Of a stretch of DNA of 64,000 bases, positions 11,947 to 24,240 are shown in pieces (within the stretch, counting starts at the first letter, position 1; every line of letters begins with the position of its first letter). The translations under genes and the position numbers were made by a program. This DNA comes from Lepas anatifera (Eukaryota > Arthropoda > Thecostraca > Lepadidae), in NCBI GenBank assembly GCA_034440635.1, contig JAOTON010001526.1, positions 3,791,001 to 3,855,000 on the forward strand. The letters are read 5' to 3'. Below the pieces are notes generated by a model. It was not told where the DNA came from. It was given only the letters and a program-made list of their open reading frames with translations, and ran no database searches.

Positions 11947-12124
11947 GGTGTTAAAAATGACCATTATCTGCCAAGTTATTTTTGTATTATAGACATGAAT
12001 TAATATTGAAAGAACAAACACAATGATAGGTGTGAATAAACGCTATCATTGTGTTTGTTCTTTCAATATTAATTCAGGTGTAAAATAAAAAATAACTTGG
12101 CAACTAATGGTCATTGTTAACACC
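11947..12124. mobile_element. Hairpin MITE with 80-bp arms and a 13-bp loop
   Basis: The left arm (11,947-12,029) and right arm (12,043-12,124) are inverted copies, for example AAGAACAAACACAATGATAG against CTATCATTGTGTTTGTTCTT. Small indels occur near TTTTTGTATTATAGAC/GTGTAAAATAAAAAAT. It is a single hairpin with no coding capacity. Confidence 0.85.
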
Positions 12125-13323
12125 TTTTAAAACTCACCTAATTTAACCACCCAGTTTACAAATTCATTGAAAATAAAATAGATTTATGAAAATGAAAAAT
12201 ATAATTAGATTCATTAAAATAGAAAAGACGGACTTTCTCTGATAGACCAAACGCAATCAGTTTGCACACAACTTAGTTTTAATGGTCCAAATGCAATCCG
12301 ATCGAACCGCAGATCCGGATACATCGTGGAGTCGTCGAGTTCATGAAGCGCTATTTTCCCAACACTTTAGCACATACCGTGCCATATTGCTGGGGAAAAC
12401 ACTTGTACTCCATCGGCAATGCGATCCGGATCACATTTTGGCCATAGAGACTGGGTGAGTGATTATCATCCGAATAAAAAATCCAATCAATATGTATGCT
12501 GGATTCAAATGCTCATCCAGTTCCGAAGCTAAGCTGTTCCGTCACTCAGCAAAAGGTGGAGGTAATGTTACCTGGGATAATTTGGCTAGAAGGGCCCCGA
12601 AGCAGCCAATTCGGAATCAGTAAAGCAGAGGAAGGTAGACTGCAGCATGAAATTGAAAATCAATTTGGAATTTTATTTCAGCCTTAATTTCCTCCACCTA
12701 GAAAAGATGGCAGCCTTACCTAAACCTTCTATGATGGGGGGAGGGGAGCTGGCATAGCCTCTAATCGGATTCTCCTGGTCAGATATGATTGTAAATGCAA
12801 ATGGGGTGGCACTAGATGTTTATCTACATATCTGCCAAGTTATTTACATGTAATTCTTGTGGATGTAATTCTTACATCCACGACTCAAAAATGAATATTT
12901 TGATATGGACCTGTCCCCAAACCAGAAATAGATAAAAACCTGAAATCGAAGGTAGTAAATTTATGATGCCTATATTTAGGGTTCAATCCAGGAATGACGC
13001 AATATTCTTAAACGTAGGTAGGCAGCTTTGCATAACATTTAACAGAGATTCAGCAAGTGTCAAGGCGACGAGAGGGTCTAACCACCCCTGCACTTCACAG
13101 ATAAAAGAGGGTGTACAACGCTTGGTCTTGCGGCGTCAGGTCGGGTCACATGTTATGCCCAGGAGATGGAGTGGGCGGGAGTTGTCCAATGCGTTTCAGT
13201 CCAGAAGTGGAAAAATTAGGCATGATGCGATTTGGAGCTACTTTTCATGAAATTTGATCAGTAAACGCGTGCCAAGAAAGCTCCTGCGTGCGAATGCATT
13301 TTACTCAAATCCGTTTTAAGCGA
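12125..13323. other. No recognisable feature
   Basis: About 1.2 kb of intermediate GC content. Short open frames here have no recognisable domains. Confidence 0.4.
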
Positions 13324-13542
13324 GCCGGCTGATTTGTAAACGGGCCGGCCGTTTTGCAAACGGGCCAGGATACTAGAAAACCCAAACGGGCCAGACTTTT
13401 TGCAAACAGGCCACATCACTGGCCCGTTTGCATACGCGCCGGCCCATTTGCAAACGGGCCAATTTGCTGGCCTGTTGGCTATTTGGCCCGTTTACAAATG
13501 GGCCGGCCCGTATGCAAACGGGCCAATTTTCCTTACGGGCCG
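13324..13542. repeat. Array of the 20-bp palindrome GGCCCGTTTGCAAACGGGCC and variants
   Basis: At least five full 20-bp units and several half units in 220 bp. Variants keep the GGCC...GGCC ends while the TTTGCAAA core drifts (GTTTACAAAT, GTATGCAAAC, ATTTGCAAAC). Some units are directly adjacent, others 10-25 bp apart. Because each unit is its own complement, both strands read alike, which explains the similar open frames in both directions. These are not genes. Confidence 0.85.
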
Positions 13543-15290
13543 AAACATATACATATAGGTCGGCTACTGGTCGCAAACAGACATAATTGTAGAATAGAGG
13601 ACTAGACGTCTCTCATGCTCGCTCTTTTTCTCTTTCGCTCACTCTTGTGCGCACTGTCACATTTGCGTGTTTTTCCCGCGGTGTGCTCTGATAAGTCGCA
13701 CAATGTAGGAAGTCGTATCAGCGTACATTCTTTTTTGGAACTTTTCAGGGTTGACTGTTCTGTTATAGACTGTCATTTCGTATTTAAGGACTTTTCAGTG
13801 TCCAGTGTATGTTTTTCCTATCTCAAGCTATCATTGTGTCTGACACCTGATATTACCTATGTGTACTTATTAGTTTTGTCCAATTTCAACGTTGGTTAAT
13901 TCTGACAATGTTAAACATTGTAATGAACCTTTTTCATTGACATTAGTCCGTGTTTCGTGTATTTCTGTTTTCCCGCATGATTACGACATTTTCTAATAGG
14001 CACGGCCCAGATTTAAAATTTACAACGTCGTTTAACCTTGCAAGTATTAAGTTAGGTCAATTAAACTTGGGTATAATGTAGACAAGCATCACCTCCACAC
14101 ACTCCTGACTAGGCATTTTTCTAACCATTATCGTTTTTGAGATCTCGGGGGGGGCACTTTAGGCCCTTCCTCTGAACATTGACGCCAGATCCCTCTCCAC
14201 TGCGCGTGTTAATATTTTGGCAAGCCGGATAAAGCCTCCGAAAAAATGTGCAATCAGCAAGTTATCTACGTATACACACCTGTAGGCAGGGGCGAATTCA
14301 GGACAACATTTTTAGGGCTTAAGCCTCCCCGTCATTGCCTCGGAACAGCCTTCGGCTATGCATTTATTATAGACGAGGGGGAAGGTTGAGCCTCCTAGTA
14401 TTTTAAACTAAAACACATAAATTACTGGCTCTTTATTGCTCCTATACTAACTCCATTTGCACTTGGAAAAACCATTAACACTCGAACAAACATCCTTTGT
14501 ATCCTTTGTATCCGCCACTGCCCGCAAGGTAACTCAATATATACTCCACACTTATGCAGTCAATAACATACATAAAAGCAAGAGATATACACAATAGCTA
14601 AATTAAATACATATTTCCTCTAAACAATTGGCTCACAATGAAGCTAGCACATAAAATAAAGTTTCTGAAATCAACCAATACACAGCATCTTGGGGACCTT
14701 TTGTCCGTGGCGCCAGGTGTTTTAGATTTTTTGTACAAATTGTTAACATTTGTAGGCATCAAAATAGTGCCAGCTGTGTAACATTGATAAGCAGCGCCTT
14801 TTCTGTTGGGTTTATGTTGATTAATACCATACCACGAAATGACAGTCCGAGGGCCTTAAACCTCATTACATAATATTAAGATGCAGTAGTGTTACCAGAG
14901 ATGTAAAGCTGAGATGCTGGTTGTATGACTATGCATTGCATCACTCAGAGAGTACAAATTATAATCCAAGATGGCATCACTCCAAATCTAAAACACTGGT
15001 TCTTTACTGCTCCTATACCTACTGACTCCATTTACACTTGAAAAGCCTTGAACAACCGAACAAACCTGCTTTGAAGCCACTGGAAAAGCTGATTCAGACA
15101 TAATTCAGCACATGTTTTAACTTTTACACAAGCCATACTGTCTGATCGTCTAATGTTCCAGAAACGTTCTGCCCTGTCGCTTTTTCGATTTCCTCCCCAC
15201 CAAACGTAAGGCAAACAGTGGAAAAACGGTGAGGAAAATGAAGTAGGAGTACAAGAGCAGATGACAGTAAGACACTAAAATGTATTTATA

Positions 15291-15331
<41 letters not shown>

Positions 15332-16255
15332 TTATTTATTTATTTATTATAATGACTGTTTCAGCATATGTCCTTAAATTTGTTCGAGATTGACGTAAAT
15401 ATTTTTCTGAGCATGTTTTAATGTTTTTGCGCGCATAATTTTTGGTTAGGATATATTTACAGAGAACATTATTAATTTTTGCAATGATGAAGCATTTAAT
15501 AAAGACAAATACGGATCCTTAAATACACACAAATCAGAATGCGGTCTGCAGAATGCGGTCAGAACAAATAAGAATGTGTTCAACAAATCAGTGTGTGGTA
15601 CCGAGCGGTCTGAGGGCCTGTGTTTCAAATAATAATGTTTTTGTTTCTGCTACCTACCCTGCTTGAGATCGAGACGGCTCATAGATAATTGGTGGATACA
15701 AGGGAAGCTGAAGCCTCCCCCTCCCAATTGTTCAGTGCCTATATCTAATTCACAGGCGGAGGCTGGTCCGGGGCAATGGTGGGTGGGGCTTGAACCCCTA
15801 GCCCCCTCGAAATGAAGTCCTGGTTCTGTCACTGCATGCAGGTATATAATTTCTCCATTGTCACTTATTCTACATTCTTTTACCAAATATTGCATGCTTT
15901 AGGAGTATATTTCCTGGGTATATGCTCAGTGCCCAGCTAAGTGAAACCTTGAAATTACCTACAGGGCATTTCTATCTCTGGATGCGGGGCACTCAGTCAC
16001 TCTGCCTTTTTATATCAGACAGTGCAATATGGTCTCATGTGTTTAAGGGGGCTGTAGTGTTTTGAAAACAATATTGAACAATATTGAATATTAAACAATA
16101 TTGAATACAATGGTTCTCTTAACGCTGTCATGATTGAGAGTTTTTGGATTTAGGGTGCCGGATGGCTGCCTAAAATCCACGTTAGTATGCTGGATTGCGG
16201 GATCGATTAGGAGCGCCCTCATTAGATTAAAAAAATTATGTCCAAGTTGATCCCA
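13543..16255. other. Non-coding region with a diverged direct repeat
   Basis: No convincing gene. A block near 14,412-14,500 (CTGGCTCTTTATTGCTCC onward) recurs diverged near 14,995-15,065. A GGGGC-rich segment near 15,750-15,840 resembles debris of other repeats in this window. Confidence 0.4.
15293..15347. repeat. (TA)n followed by (TTTA)n microsatellite
   Basis: About 16 TA units grade into about five TTTA units. Confidence 0.95.
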
Positions 16256-16590
16256 GTACGGGTGTTGGAGTCGGAGTCTCACTAGTCATCAAGGCACTTG
16301 TCACAGAGACACCGACCCCACCACCCGAACGAGCAACTCCCAAAATGAAGGGATAATTTAGAAGCCAATGTTTAACGTCCCACAAAGCACAGGAGCGGCC
16401 GCCCCGCTCAGGTCACCCTCTCGCCAGTCATCTGCCAGCCGACCAACGTCGGGTAAACTATCGAGTGCCGAAGCGTCTCAGAGGAACCAATCCCAAGCTT
16501 GGACATGCACTGTCACTGCATGTTTTTGGGCATCGGGCTCAACGCTCTACCAAGTGAGCTACCGGGGCGGCTGCTCAGTTGGTAGAGATA
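16256..16590 (-). mobile_element. tRNA-like SINE, minus orientation
   Basis: The minus strand carries the same sequence as the copy at 22,224-22,540. Shared parts are a tRNA-like head with TAGCTCAnTTGGTAGAG-type A-box, CATGCAGTGACA, a GGGACGTTAAACATTGG-like middle, and a tail with GGAGTTGCTCG, GTGGGG and TTGATGACTAGTGAGACTC. The B-box is weak. Confidence 0.65.
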
Positions 16591-17750
16591 AAAACATGCT
16601 GTCGCCTATGACTTTTGTTTCTCGCCGTAGTCTTATTTTTGGCAGTATGACACCAGAAAGGTGAAATGCGCTAAATCACTGACAATTTGTTTGATTCCGG
16701 GATGAACTTTGTGCCTTTTCACCATCCGACACGGAGCAAAGCATTAGGCACCATATGACCCTAGATATCGCAGCGCCCGAACCCCCAAATATGATGACGG
16801 GGCAAAGCAGCATGTACTTTCCTCTCCTGGTTTATTTTCTCGTTGTACTCCGGCAGTGCTCTCTTTTAGTCATCTCTCTCTATAATTGGTTCCACGGTTA
16901 ACCCTTGATTTTATGCATGCCTTTCTCCCTAACTTGGTTACCTTCGGGCCGGGCTCCACTCTTTTCAACTTAGCAGAGACCTAGTGGACACTCTTGACTT
17001 CAGCGAAGTCGGCCGCCTGCTAGCCAGTTTTTTCTCTCCCGCCGTCTCGGCTGCAGCCGATTACATGTATGTACCAAAGAGCAGCCTCGGACGGTGGAGC
17101 AGATGATCAAGCCAATAGACAGCAAATTATGGCTAGGAATGTTAAAAAACCTAATGCTAATACATATCCTGGTTCATGGCTTAAGCTCTATTATTTTGAT
17201 AGATAGAGTTCCGCTGAATTTCTCACACTACAAGTGAACGCGCCTCCACCAATCAGCGGCCGCCATCCGCTTGCTGCCGCTTGCCTGCCTGCGGGCACAG
17301 AGGTTAGAAAGGTCACGCTGGGCGCTGCTGCCGCCGAGTTCAAGCTTCAGTGGGGAGGGGTCGCGTGGCGGATTATAAAAACTGCATGATTGGTGTTGAG
17401 AATGGTAGAGGTTGTGCCTGCTGTTGGACTGAGAGAGAGAGGGCAGTTGCAGGAGATAGTCTATGCACGTAGTTGTATATATGGGTTAAGTGCTTGTGGA
17501 GTGTGCGGTGTTGATAGCACTGGAAAAACATGAGTTCATTAAATGAGTTTGGTATGTGAACATTCTTGGCGGGCAAATCCCAGCCACCAGTTTTGAGTCA
17601 TTGTTATTTTTCTCCATCGGGGTACATGATGCAGCTTTTCAAGACTCTTCAATCGACGCATTTTTATAAGCACTACAACACACATGGCACATGTGACATA
17701 CACGCCTAGCTGGCATTTCATGCGTATGTAACACTAGAAGTTTAAGATGT
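16591..17750. other. No recognisable feature
   Basis: About 1.16 kb. Short open frames near 17,373-17,720 have no recognisable domain. Confidence 0.4.
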
Positions 17751-18095
17751 TTAACACGCGCCCCGCTGGGGTCCCTGGCATGACGCGCCCCGCTGGGGAG
17801 GGGGGCGAATTTCGCCCCCCCTCCGTATCTCATTTCCCAGGAACGCTAAAGAAAAATACAGACGGCGTTCGAAAGCTCTTGACAGGACGAGTAGAAATAT
17901 TAGAAAACATTTTTATGTCAGGTCAAAATTGAGGTCCGCATAGGTCAAAGAAGGTTCCATAGGCTTAGAACAGGGCAGTGTACCTACGTTTCCACCTCTA
18001 GATACTTACTCAGTAAAGATAGAGCAAATATTTATGCATCATTGGATTCCTCTCATCGTGACAAATCGAATGATGCATAATACGACCTTGCTAGG
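17751..18095. mobile_element. TTAA-family MITE fragment (left part)
   Basis: TTAA at 17,751-17,754 is followed by CACGCGCCCCGCTGGGG, a second copy of CGCGCCCCGCTGGGG, then a GGGGGGCGAATTTCGCCCCCC hairpin. An inner stretch near 18,030-18,095 matches the interior of the 27,261-28,424 element in reverse. It runs into the next TTAA element at 18,096. Confidence 0.6.
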
Positions 18096-19040
18096 TTAAC
18101 ACCCGCACTGGAGGGGGTCTGGCACTAACGCGCACTGGAGGGGGCTTGGTAGGCCCCCCTAAGATCTCGGAAACTAAGAGGGTTAGAAAAACGCCACTTG
18201 GTAGGTGGGTGGGGCTATGGTGATCTACATGATGACCAATTTTCATTGACCTAGGTCAATATCTTCAAGGAGGTCGTATATATCTTCAATATCTTCAAAC
18301 GAGGTCGTAAAGGTCAAATATTGGCCATGCTGGGATCGATTGGTAAATGCTGTGATTATGCAGGAAAATGGCGGGAATAAGCTAAAGGCGGACAAGGTTC
18401 ATAGAGAAAAGGTCTCAAAAAGGCTTCCCCAAAACTTTTGGGTCAAGGTCATTCAAGGTCATTGACCTTTAAGGTCACCATATGGTATACTACTTATTAT
18501 TTACACTTTGACTAACACTGTAGCCACTGTTTGGCGGGAAATTAGGATTGACCTTTCCCAATGACCTTTGACCTTGACCTTTGACCTTGACCTTTGTATT
18601 GGGGTACCCTACCGATGACGTCATATCATAATATATGTCAGACGGGATAACGTCATTTGGCCGGACGCACAGTGGTCAGTGACCTTGAAAGTGCAGATAT
18701 GACCTTGACCTGTGACCTTTGACCTTGACCTTGACTTTCATGTGAAGTGACCTTGACATATAGTCCCGCTTATATGAAGTTATGACGTCACCACTCGGTC
18801 TTCAATGCAAGCTAACTGGTCCGACCGCGCGTTTACGGCGATCTCAAAATGCAGGTCTGACTTTGAAAGCCTATAAGTCAAACAATTTTCGGCCGATTTT
18901 CAAAAAGTCTTCACCAATCGACGCGCTATTAAATTCTGTTAAATGTGGCCACGTTTCGTTTTTTGACTACAAGCGGTTCTCCGGCCACCTTGGAAAAACA
19001 GGTGGGGGGCCTCCGAGGCCCCCTCCAGTGCGCGTGTTAA
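18096..19040. mobile_element. TTAA-flanked MITE rich in AGGTCA half-sites
   Basis: TTAA at 18,096-18,099 precedes CACCCGCACTGGAGGGGG; TTAA at 19,037-19,040 follows the complement of CACGCGCACTGGAGGGGG. The element is 945 bp with GC-rich ends and no transposase. The interior (about 18,425-18,765) has many TGACCT/AGGTCA hexamers, often as TGACCTTTGACCTTGACC, and several TCAAGGTCA motifs. Confidence 0.85.
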
Positions 19041-19202
19041 ATGGTGAAAATGACCTCACATCGAGCTAGGCCAAGGTAACATGGTGACCTGGTATGATCA
19101 TGCTGCATATCGGTCGACTCCCCGTGACAATATAAGCACAATGCAAGCAAAATATGAGCTTTATCTCAATTCACTGAGAAGTTATTGGCAAAACAATCAT
19201 TG

Positions 19203-20821
19203 TAGGGGAAAGTGGGGGTTACGAACACCGTGGGTAAGACGGACCCCCCTGTTTGGGACGAACTGACAGTGCCACGACCGGGAAAAGCGTGTAATACGCT
19301 TCCTTTTAGCGCGCGTCGGTCGCAGAGCAGCGTTGGGTCCGGTAAGGTCTCTTGGTTTTATACAATTTTCATAATAGTAAAAACTGCAACTCATGTGTTT
19401 CTTTCACAGTCACATTCGTAAGGTCATTGCATGGATGTTTCCATAGATACTTTATTGGCATTACGTAATATGGCTCTTCAGGATGTTACATTTTGTTCAC
19501 CGCAGTCGCTGACTGTGTAGTCGCAATAGCTTCCGATTCATATCCAAGTTTGTTTAGGAAGAGCAAAGTGGGGTAAGACGGACACCACGTGAGGGGCAGG
19601 ATGGACTTGAAGTCCATGTTACCCCACACAAGAGTACCTATATTTAATTTTATATAATATAAGCTTAAATAAAGGCTGATGGTTTGGGGGATGGGGACAC
19701 AGGGCCCCAAATGCTGGAGAACATATAATTAAATTTGGGAGTCATCCAGGGGTAGGTGTACCCCTCGACCCTCAGCGCCTCCTGAAATGATCACGGTGCC
19801 CCCCTGAAAGATTGATGGGCCCCCTAAAGTGTCGCTTCAACCCATCCCCTTCGGGAGCGGGAGAGGGGCGCTCTTAGCCCTGCGAGAGGATTTGGCGCCC
19901 ACCTGATAGGTTGAGCGTTCCAAAAGTGGCACCCCATGGCAGGCGCGCACCCAGGATTTTTATTTGGGGGGGCAGCTGACGAGAGGGGGTAACAGGCCGG
20001 TGGAGGGGGCGGCATTTTTCCTCAGGGGGCGGACTTGTTCACCCAAAGGGCGGTCACTTCTCGCATCCTGGGGGCCGGGTGAATTGTTTGCTTCACGGAC
20101 CTAGTGTAATTTTTTAGGGGCGGCGTGTTGCATGCAGGGGCAGCAAAGTCAGTGTAGGGGGCGGCATGTTGGGTTCAGGGGCGGCAGTCAGTGTAGCACT
20201 GCCTCTAAAAGTCAGGTGAAGGCTCATCCTTCCTCTCGATGGGCGCCTTCGGCGCTCCACATGGATGGGGACGGCATTTTGGACCCAAAGCGTTTGGGGG
20301 CCCGGGCCAGCTGCCCCCCTGATCCAGATGGCGCCCCCCGACAAGGTGCCCCGCCCCCTGATCGGCGATCCTGGATCAACCTATGCACAGTTCCACGACA
20401 GCCCTTGATACTTTAACCCTCCGTCATTAAAAAATTCAGAAAAGGCATGACCCCCTCTGACCCTTTGACGGAAAAAGTAAGAAAATGACCCCTTTCCCGC
20501 GGCGGACGACAGTAGCCTAGTGGGTGGATGCTGATGGAAATCTTCAAGGCCTGGTTCGATCACTTTGTTCATATTGTCCATCTTTCCCCATGGGGTGACC
20601 ATGTTACCCCCATTAGGTGGGGCGAAATGGACTTTTGCTACTTTTTCTAAACTTTACGCAAATTTTAATCTGATAATTACAGACACATAGCTGCTTGCAC
20701 AGTGGTAGATAAATGTATGAAGTATCTCTACAGCCAAAATAGGAACAAAATAAAATCGTTAAGTCATCGAAAAATAAAACTATCGTTACGGTGTCCGTGA
20801 CCCCCCCCCCACTTTCCCCTA
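19203..20821. mobile_element. DNA transposon with TAGGGGAAAGTGGGGG ends
   Basis: The left end TAGGGGAAAGTGGGGG...GAACACCG is answered by an inverted TAGGGGAAAGTGGGG...GGACACCG at 20,821. GGGGTAAGACGGAC motifs recur inside (19,230 and 19,570), resembling subterminal repeats. There is no transposase frame. A GC-rich repeat of another family (about 19,740-20,395) sits inside. I could not define a target-site duplication. Confidence 0.65.
19740..20395. repeat. GC-rich repeat of the GGATCCAGG/GGCGCC family
   Basis: Shares phrases such as CCTGAAA, GGATTTGGCGCCCACC and a terminal GATCCTGGATCAACCTATG with blocks near 40,720-41,000, 54,700-54,930 and 56,360-56,640. Repetitive and non-coding; the family name is unknown to me. 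Confidence 0.5.
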
Positions 20822-22223
20822 TGCTCCTGTGACCTGACATGACCTTTGAGAGATCAGATGGCCAAATAGTTAGCTTTATGTTCAAGATCGCGATAAGAAT
20901 ACACAGCGTGAGGATTTTCAGCGTTATCTATCCAGTAATTACTGAAAACGGGCCCTTTTCAATTTGTCACCATAGACTTAGAGGAGAGTGGGGTAAGATG
21001 CCCCATCGGGTAAGACGCCCCATCCCCTCTTCTGGCAATCCGGGCCACCACTGGTAAATAATATTGTTCTTGGTCGAAAGCAGAGGCTTTGATTGTTTCT
21101 TGCGCAAAAACTCAGTTCCCTCCTGTGAGTTGCGTGAAGCTGATGGGTAAGTCTTTGTTTCGATGTTTTTCTTAGAAAAAATTGCCCACATAGGCTGCAG
21201 ATATTTCGAAGAATATTGGATGCGTGCTTTGTTTGACTTCCCATTACGAATGATGGCATACGAATGATGCTCATTAACTGAGCATTTCGCTTGAGTGTAT
21301 TAATTGTATGATTTTTGCACTTTAGGTTTTATCTAGTTTGGGTACTGATGGGAAAGATGCCCCTTCAAAGAATGGGGAAAGATGCCCCATGGGCCACTTT
21401 CCTCAGAGCAATATAACACCATTTGTTGGAGTAAACAACTATGTGTTAAACTTGGGGTTAGTCCAAACCTTACCCACGATCAGCGGCACGGAATTGTTAC
21501 TGGGAGCTACGGACCCTGGACTAGTGATGGCGGGGGGGGACCTGAACTTTAAATTGACTGTCTTTGAAAAAGCCAATGACCATGAAGCTCATGAACAAAT
21601 TTACGTAGGTCAACGAAGGTAGGTAATTGGGAGACAACAAGAACCTAGGTCGATTCCCAAAACTTGTTGGGAGATATCCCCATAGATTGGCGAGTTAGGG
21701 GATCCGTCCTCCCCGTTCCTGTCCTCAGCTTTCGACGCGCATGACCGTACGTGTTAAATAAGAGCACACTTCAATCTGTCGCTTTGATTCTAACCTTTCC
21801 AATCGAAGGCCTCGCAACTGAACCCAGGCCACTAACGCAAGAAATACCATAACAGCAAAATTTTCGGGTTGTTGGCTTTATTCGATAAGGCAAATCCCAG
21901 CTCAATCATTAAAACCTTGAAACAATTATTTGGGAGTTCACCGGACCTGGCCTGATGACCTAACCGGAGATGACCTCAAGGCGGGTTCAGATCAAACTGA
22001 TGCGGTGGAGGCGCAAAGCAATTAAATTAAAATGGACAAAACCGTAAAACATATTTTAAAACAAAATTGGCCAAAATCAGTAAATTTGGCCGATTAGGAA
22101 GGGGCTATGGCTGGGCTGTTTACCCTGGATTCGCCTATGAATGAGCTAGACCTGAAATATTCCACATGGTTAATTCTGCAAAGCTCCATACCTGATCTCT
22201 TACGTCGTCCCTATATTTGCCAT

Positions 22224-22540
22224 CCCGGTAGCCCAGTGGGTAGAGCGTTGGGCTCCGGCCAGCTGCTCAGGAACATGCAGTGACATTGCATGTCCAGGCT
22301 TGGGATCGGTTCTCCTGAGACGCTCCCGCGCTCAATAGTTTACCCGAGGTATGTCGGCTGGCAACTGACTGGTGAGAGGGTGACCTGAGCGGGGCGGCCG
22401 CCCCTGTGATTTGTGGGACGTGTCACTTTGACTTTTAAATTAACTCTTCATTGTAGGAGTTGCTCGCTCCGATGGTGGGGCTAAGGTCTCCGCGACAAGT
22501 CCATTGATGACCTTAGTGAGACTCTGACTCCAAAAGACTT
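22224..22540 (+). mobile_element. tRNA-like SINE, plus orientation
   Basis: The head reads CCCGGTAGCCCAGTGGGTAG, resembling a tRNA 5' end and A-box. It is followed by CATGCAGTGACATTGCATG, GGTGACCTGAGCGGGGCGGC, a GGAGTTGCTCGCTCC segment and a GACCTTAGTGAGACTCTGAC tail. Diverged or partial copies occur at 16,256-16,590, about 24,985-25,172 and 39,270-39,410, all inverted relative to this one. Confidence 0.7.
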
Positions 22541-23318
22541 GCAACAACATTCATCTAAAAAGGCTCTGGAACAGAATAGTTAAAGGGGATGCAAAAGCAA
22601 AGGTATCTAAAAAGACGTGGACGAGGTAGGCAAAAGCTATATAAGGGAAGAAAGACGATACCAGACACCAGATATATATGAAGCATGACGATACCGGATA
22701 TCTCATCTGGGGCATTCCAGGACAGATCGACCAAGGCTTGACACCACCATATCTAGAAAAAATCTGTAACTTTGTCTCCGGGGTAGTTTTGGGCCAGAAA
22801 CACGCTGGGAGAATCTTAGCCCCCTCCGACCAACGGTGACCGAGTTATAGCTCGAGGCATTTTCGGGAGGTCACCTTGTGGACTCATCTTTGATGCTTTA
22901 TAACTCAAAAACGCATAGCCTGATTAACAAGTTTTGTATATCATTGGAACTCGTCTTGAACTATACTTTATTTTAAAAAAGAAAATTTCAAAATTGGAAA
23001 ATTTTTGACTTTTAATTTGTTTGACCTTTTCTTTTATTGACCTAGCTTGTCCTTTTCGCAGTTGAAATTGCCCTTTTAGACACCTCAAAAATTTTTCTTC
23101 ATTAAAAATATTTCAAAAGAAAAAAAATGCATTCTTTCTATAAGCTCCAAATTTTTAGCACCTAAGGCAGGTATACAGACGGTTTTTGACCACTGCGGTA
23201 GTACAGCCTTATGTTTAACGCCGCAAGCAAAGCGATTGCTTTTGTAATCGGTTGCTTGGAATCATATGGTATTGTCTTTACGAAATTTTCATCGTGAAAG
23301 TGTCAAAATATATCAGAA

Positions 23319-24240
23319 TTAACACGCGCCCACACAAGGAGTGGGCAACCGGCCTCTTCAGGTTTCCACAAGTAGTAAAAAAACACCTTCGCGCAGCGCC
23401 ACCGTACTTCATGTATGTACAGCCGGTTCCATACTGATTGGTAGGTGTTAGGCCGCGGTCGTTTTTGCGAAATATCTCTCAAGCGATGTTTCCTGCCGAC
23501 ATCGTTGTTGCCTCACATGCTGCGTTTTATCTGGATGCATGAATTGACGTGCAGAAATAATTCATCGGGTCCAAAATTCGGAAGTAATTGAGAAAAGACA
23601 CTGAAAACCATCGGGACCGGTGAAAACAGTGTTTTCTCCATAATTTTCCAAATTTACGTCTAATCCAGTTCCCAGCGGCCCACATTTAATGAGCTCGTCA
23701 AAATACATTACCAGAGAGGCAAGCTTTTGTGAGAAGTGTAATCGCTTCTAAGATATTTCTTAAAACAGATGACACTAATACCTACCAATCAGTGTGGAAC
23801 CGGCTGTACCTCTAACTCGAAATTTTTGCAGCTTCTGGCAAAATTTTAGGTCTGGGTCATACCAGGTCAGACCGCCAACCCAGGTCAAGAGACCTAACCT
23901 CGAAAAAACTTTGGGAGGTGCATCAATAATATCAAATCTAGCCTATCGTCGTTAGATTCACATTACATAGTAAGGTCGCCGAGCAGGATAATTTTTCGTA
24001 GCAGGATTTCTATGTCGATAACCGGGAGCATGGTCAGGGTCATGATCTTTCCATTAGAAATGCATGGGGCAATTGGTAAATTTTGGTAACTTGAGAGAAT
24101 TGAGAATTATCAAGAATTGCGATGGAGGTTTTATTTTTACGTTGTCGTGTCTGACTTGCCACTGCAGTTTGATTAATATTCTTTTTACCATACAGACCTA
24201 AGCCTGGCTCTAGGTCAAAGCAGGTTAATTTTGACATTTG
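23319..24240. mobile_element. TTAA-family MITE, left end intact, interrupted
   Basis: TTAA at 23,319-23,322 precedes CACGCGCCCAC. Beyond the inserted MITE the sequence continues with family landmarks: GGTCAGACCGCCAACCCAGG, GTCAAGAGACCTAACCTCG and a TCATGATCTTTCCATTAGAA block comparable to 10,480 and 27,590. No right terminal TTAA was found, so the right boundary is approximate. Confidence 0.55.
23420..23806. mobile_element. 387-bp MITE with 32-bp inverted repeats and TA duplication
   Basis: The ends begin CAGCCGGTTCCA and match as inverted repeats over about 32 bp with two differences. TA flanks both sides (23,418-23,419 and 23,807-23,808). The corresponding place in the right arm of the inverted duplication (near 25,243) reads CATGTACCTCTAAC without the element, an empty site. 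TA duplication suggests a Tc1/mariner-type non-autonomous element. Confidence 0.85.

Noticed and set aside
6571..13542. CRISPR array, suggested by repeated palindromic units
   Set aside because: Spacers are irregular and short, units are self-complementary, and the genome is eukaryotic.
22224..22300. Functional tRNA gene
   Set aside because: The A-box-like head fits, but the B-box and cloverleaf are not convincing and the sequence recurs as a longer repeat, so SINE is the better call.
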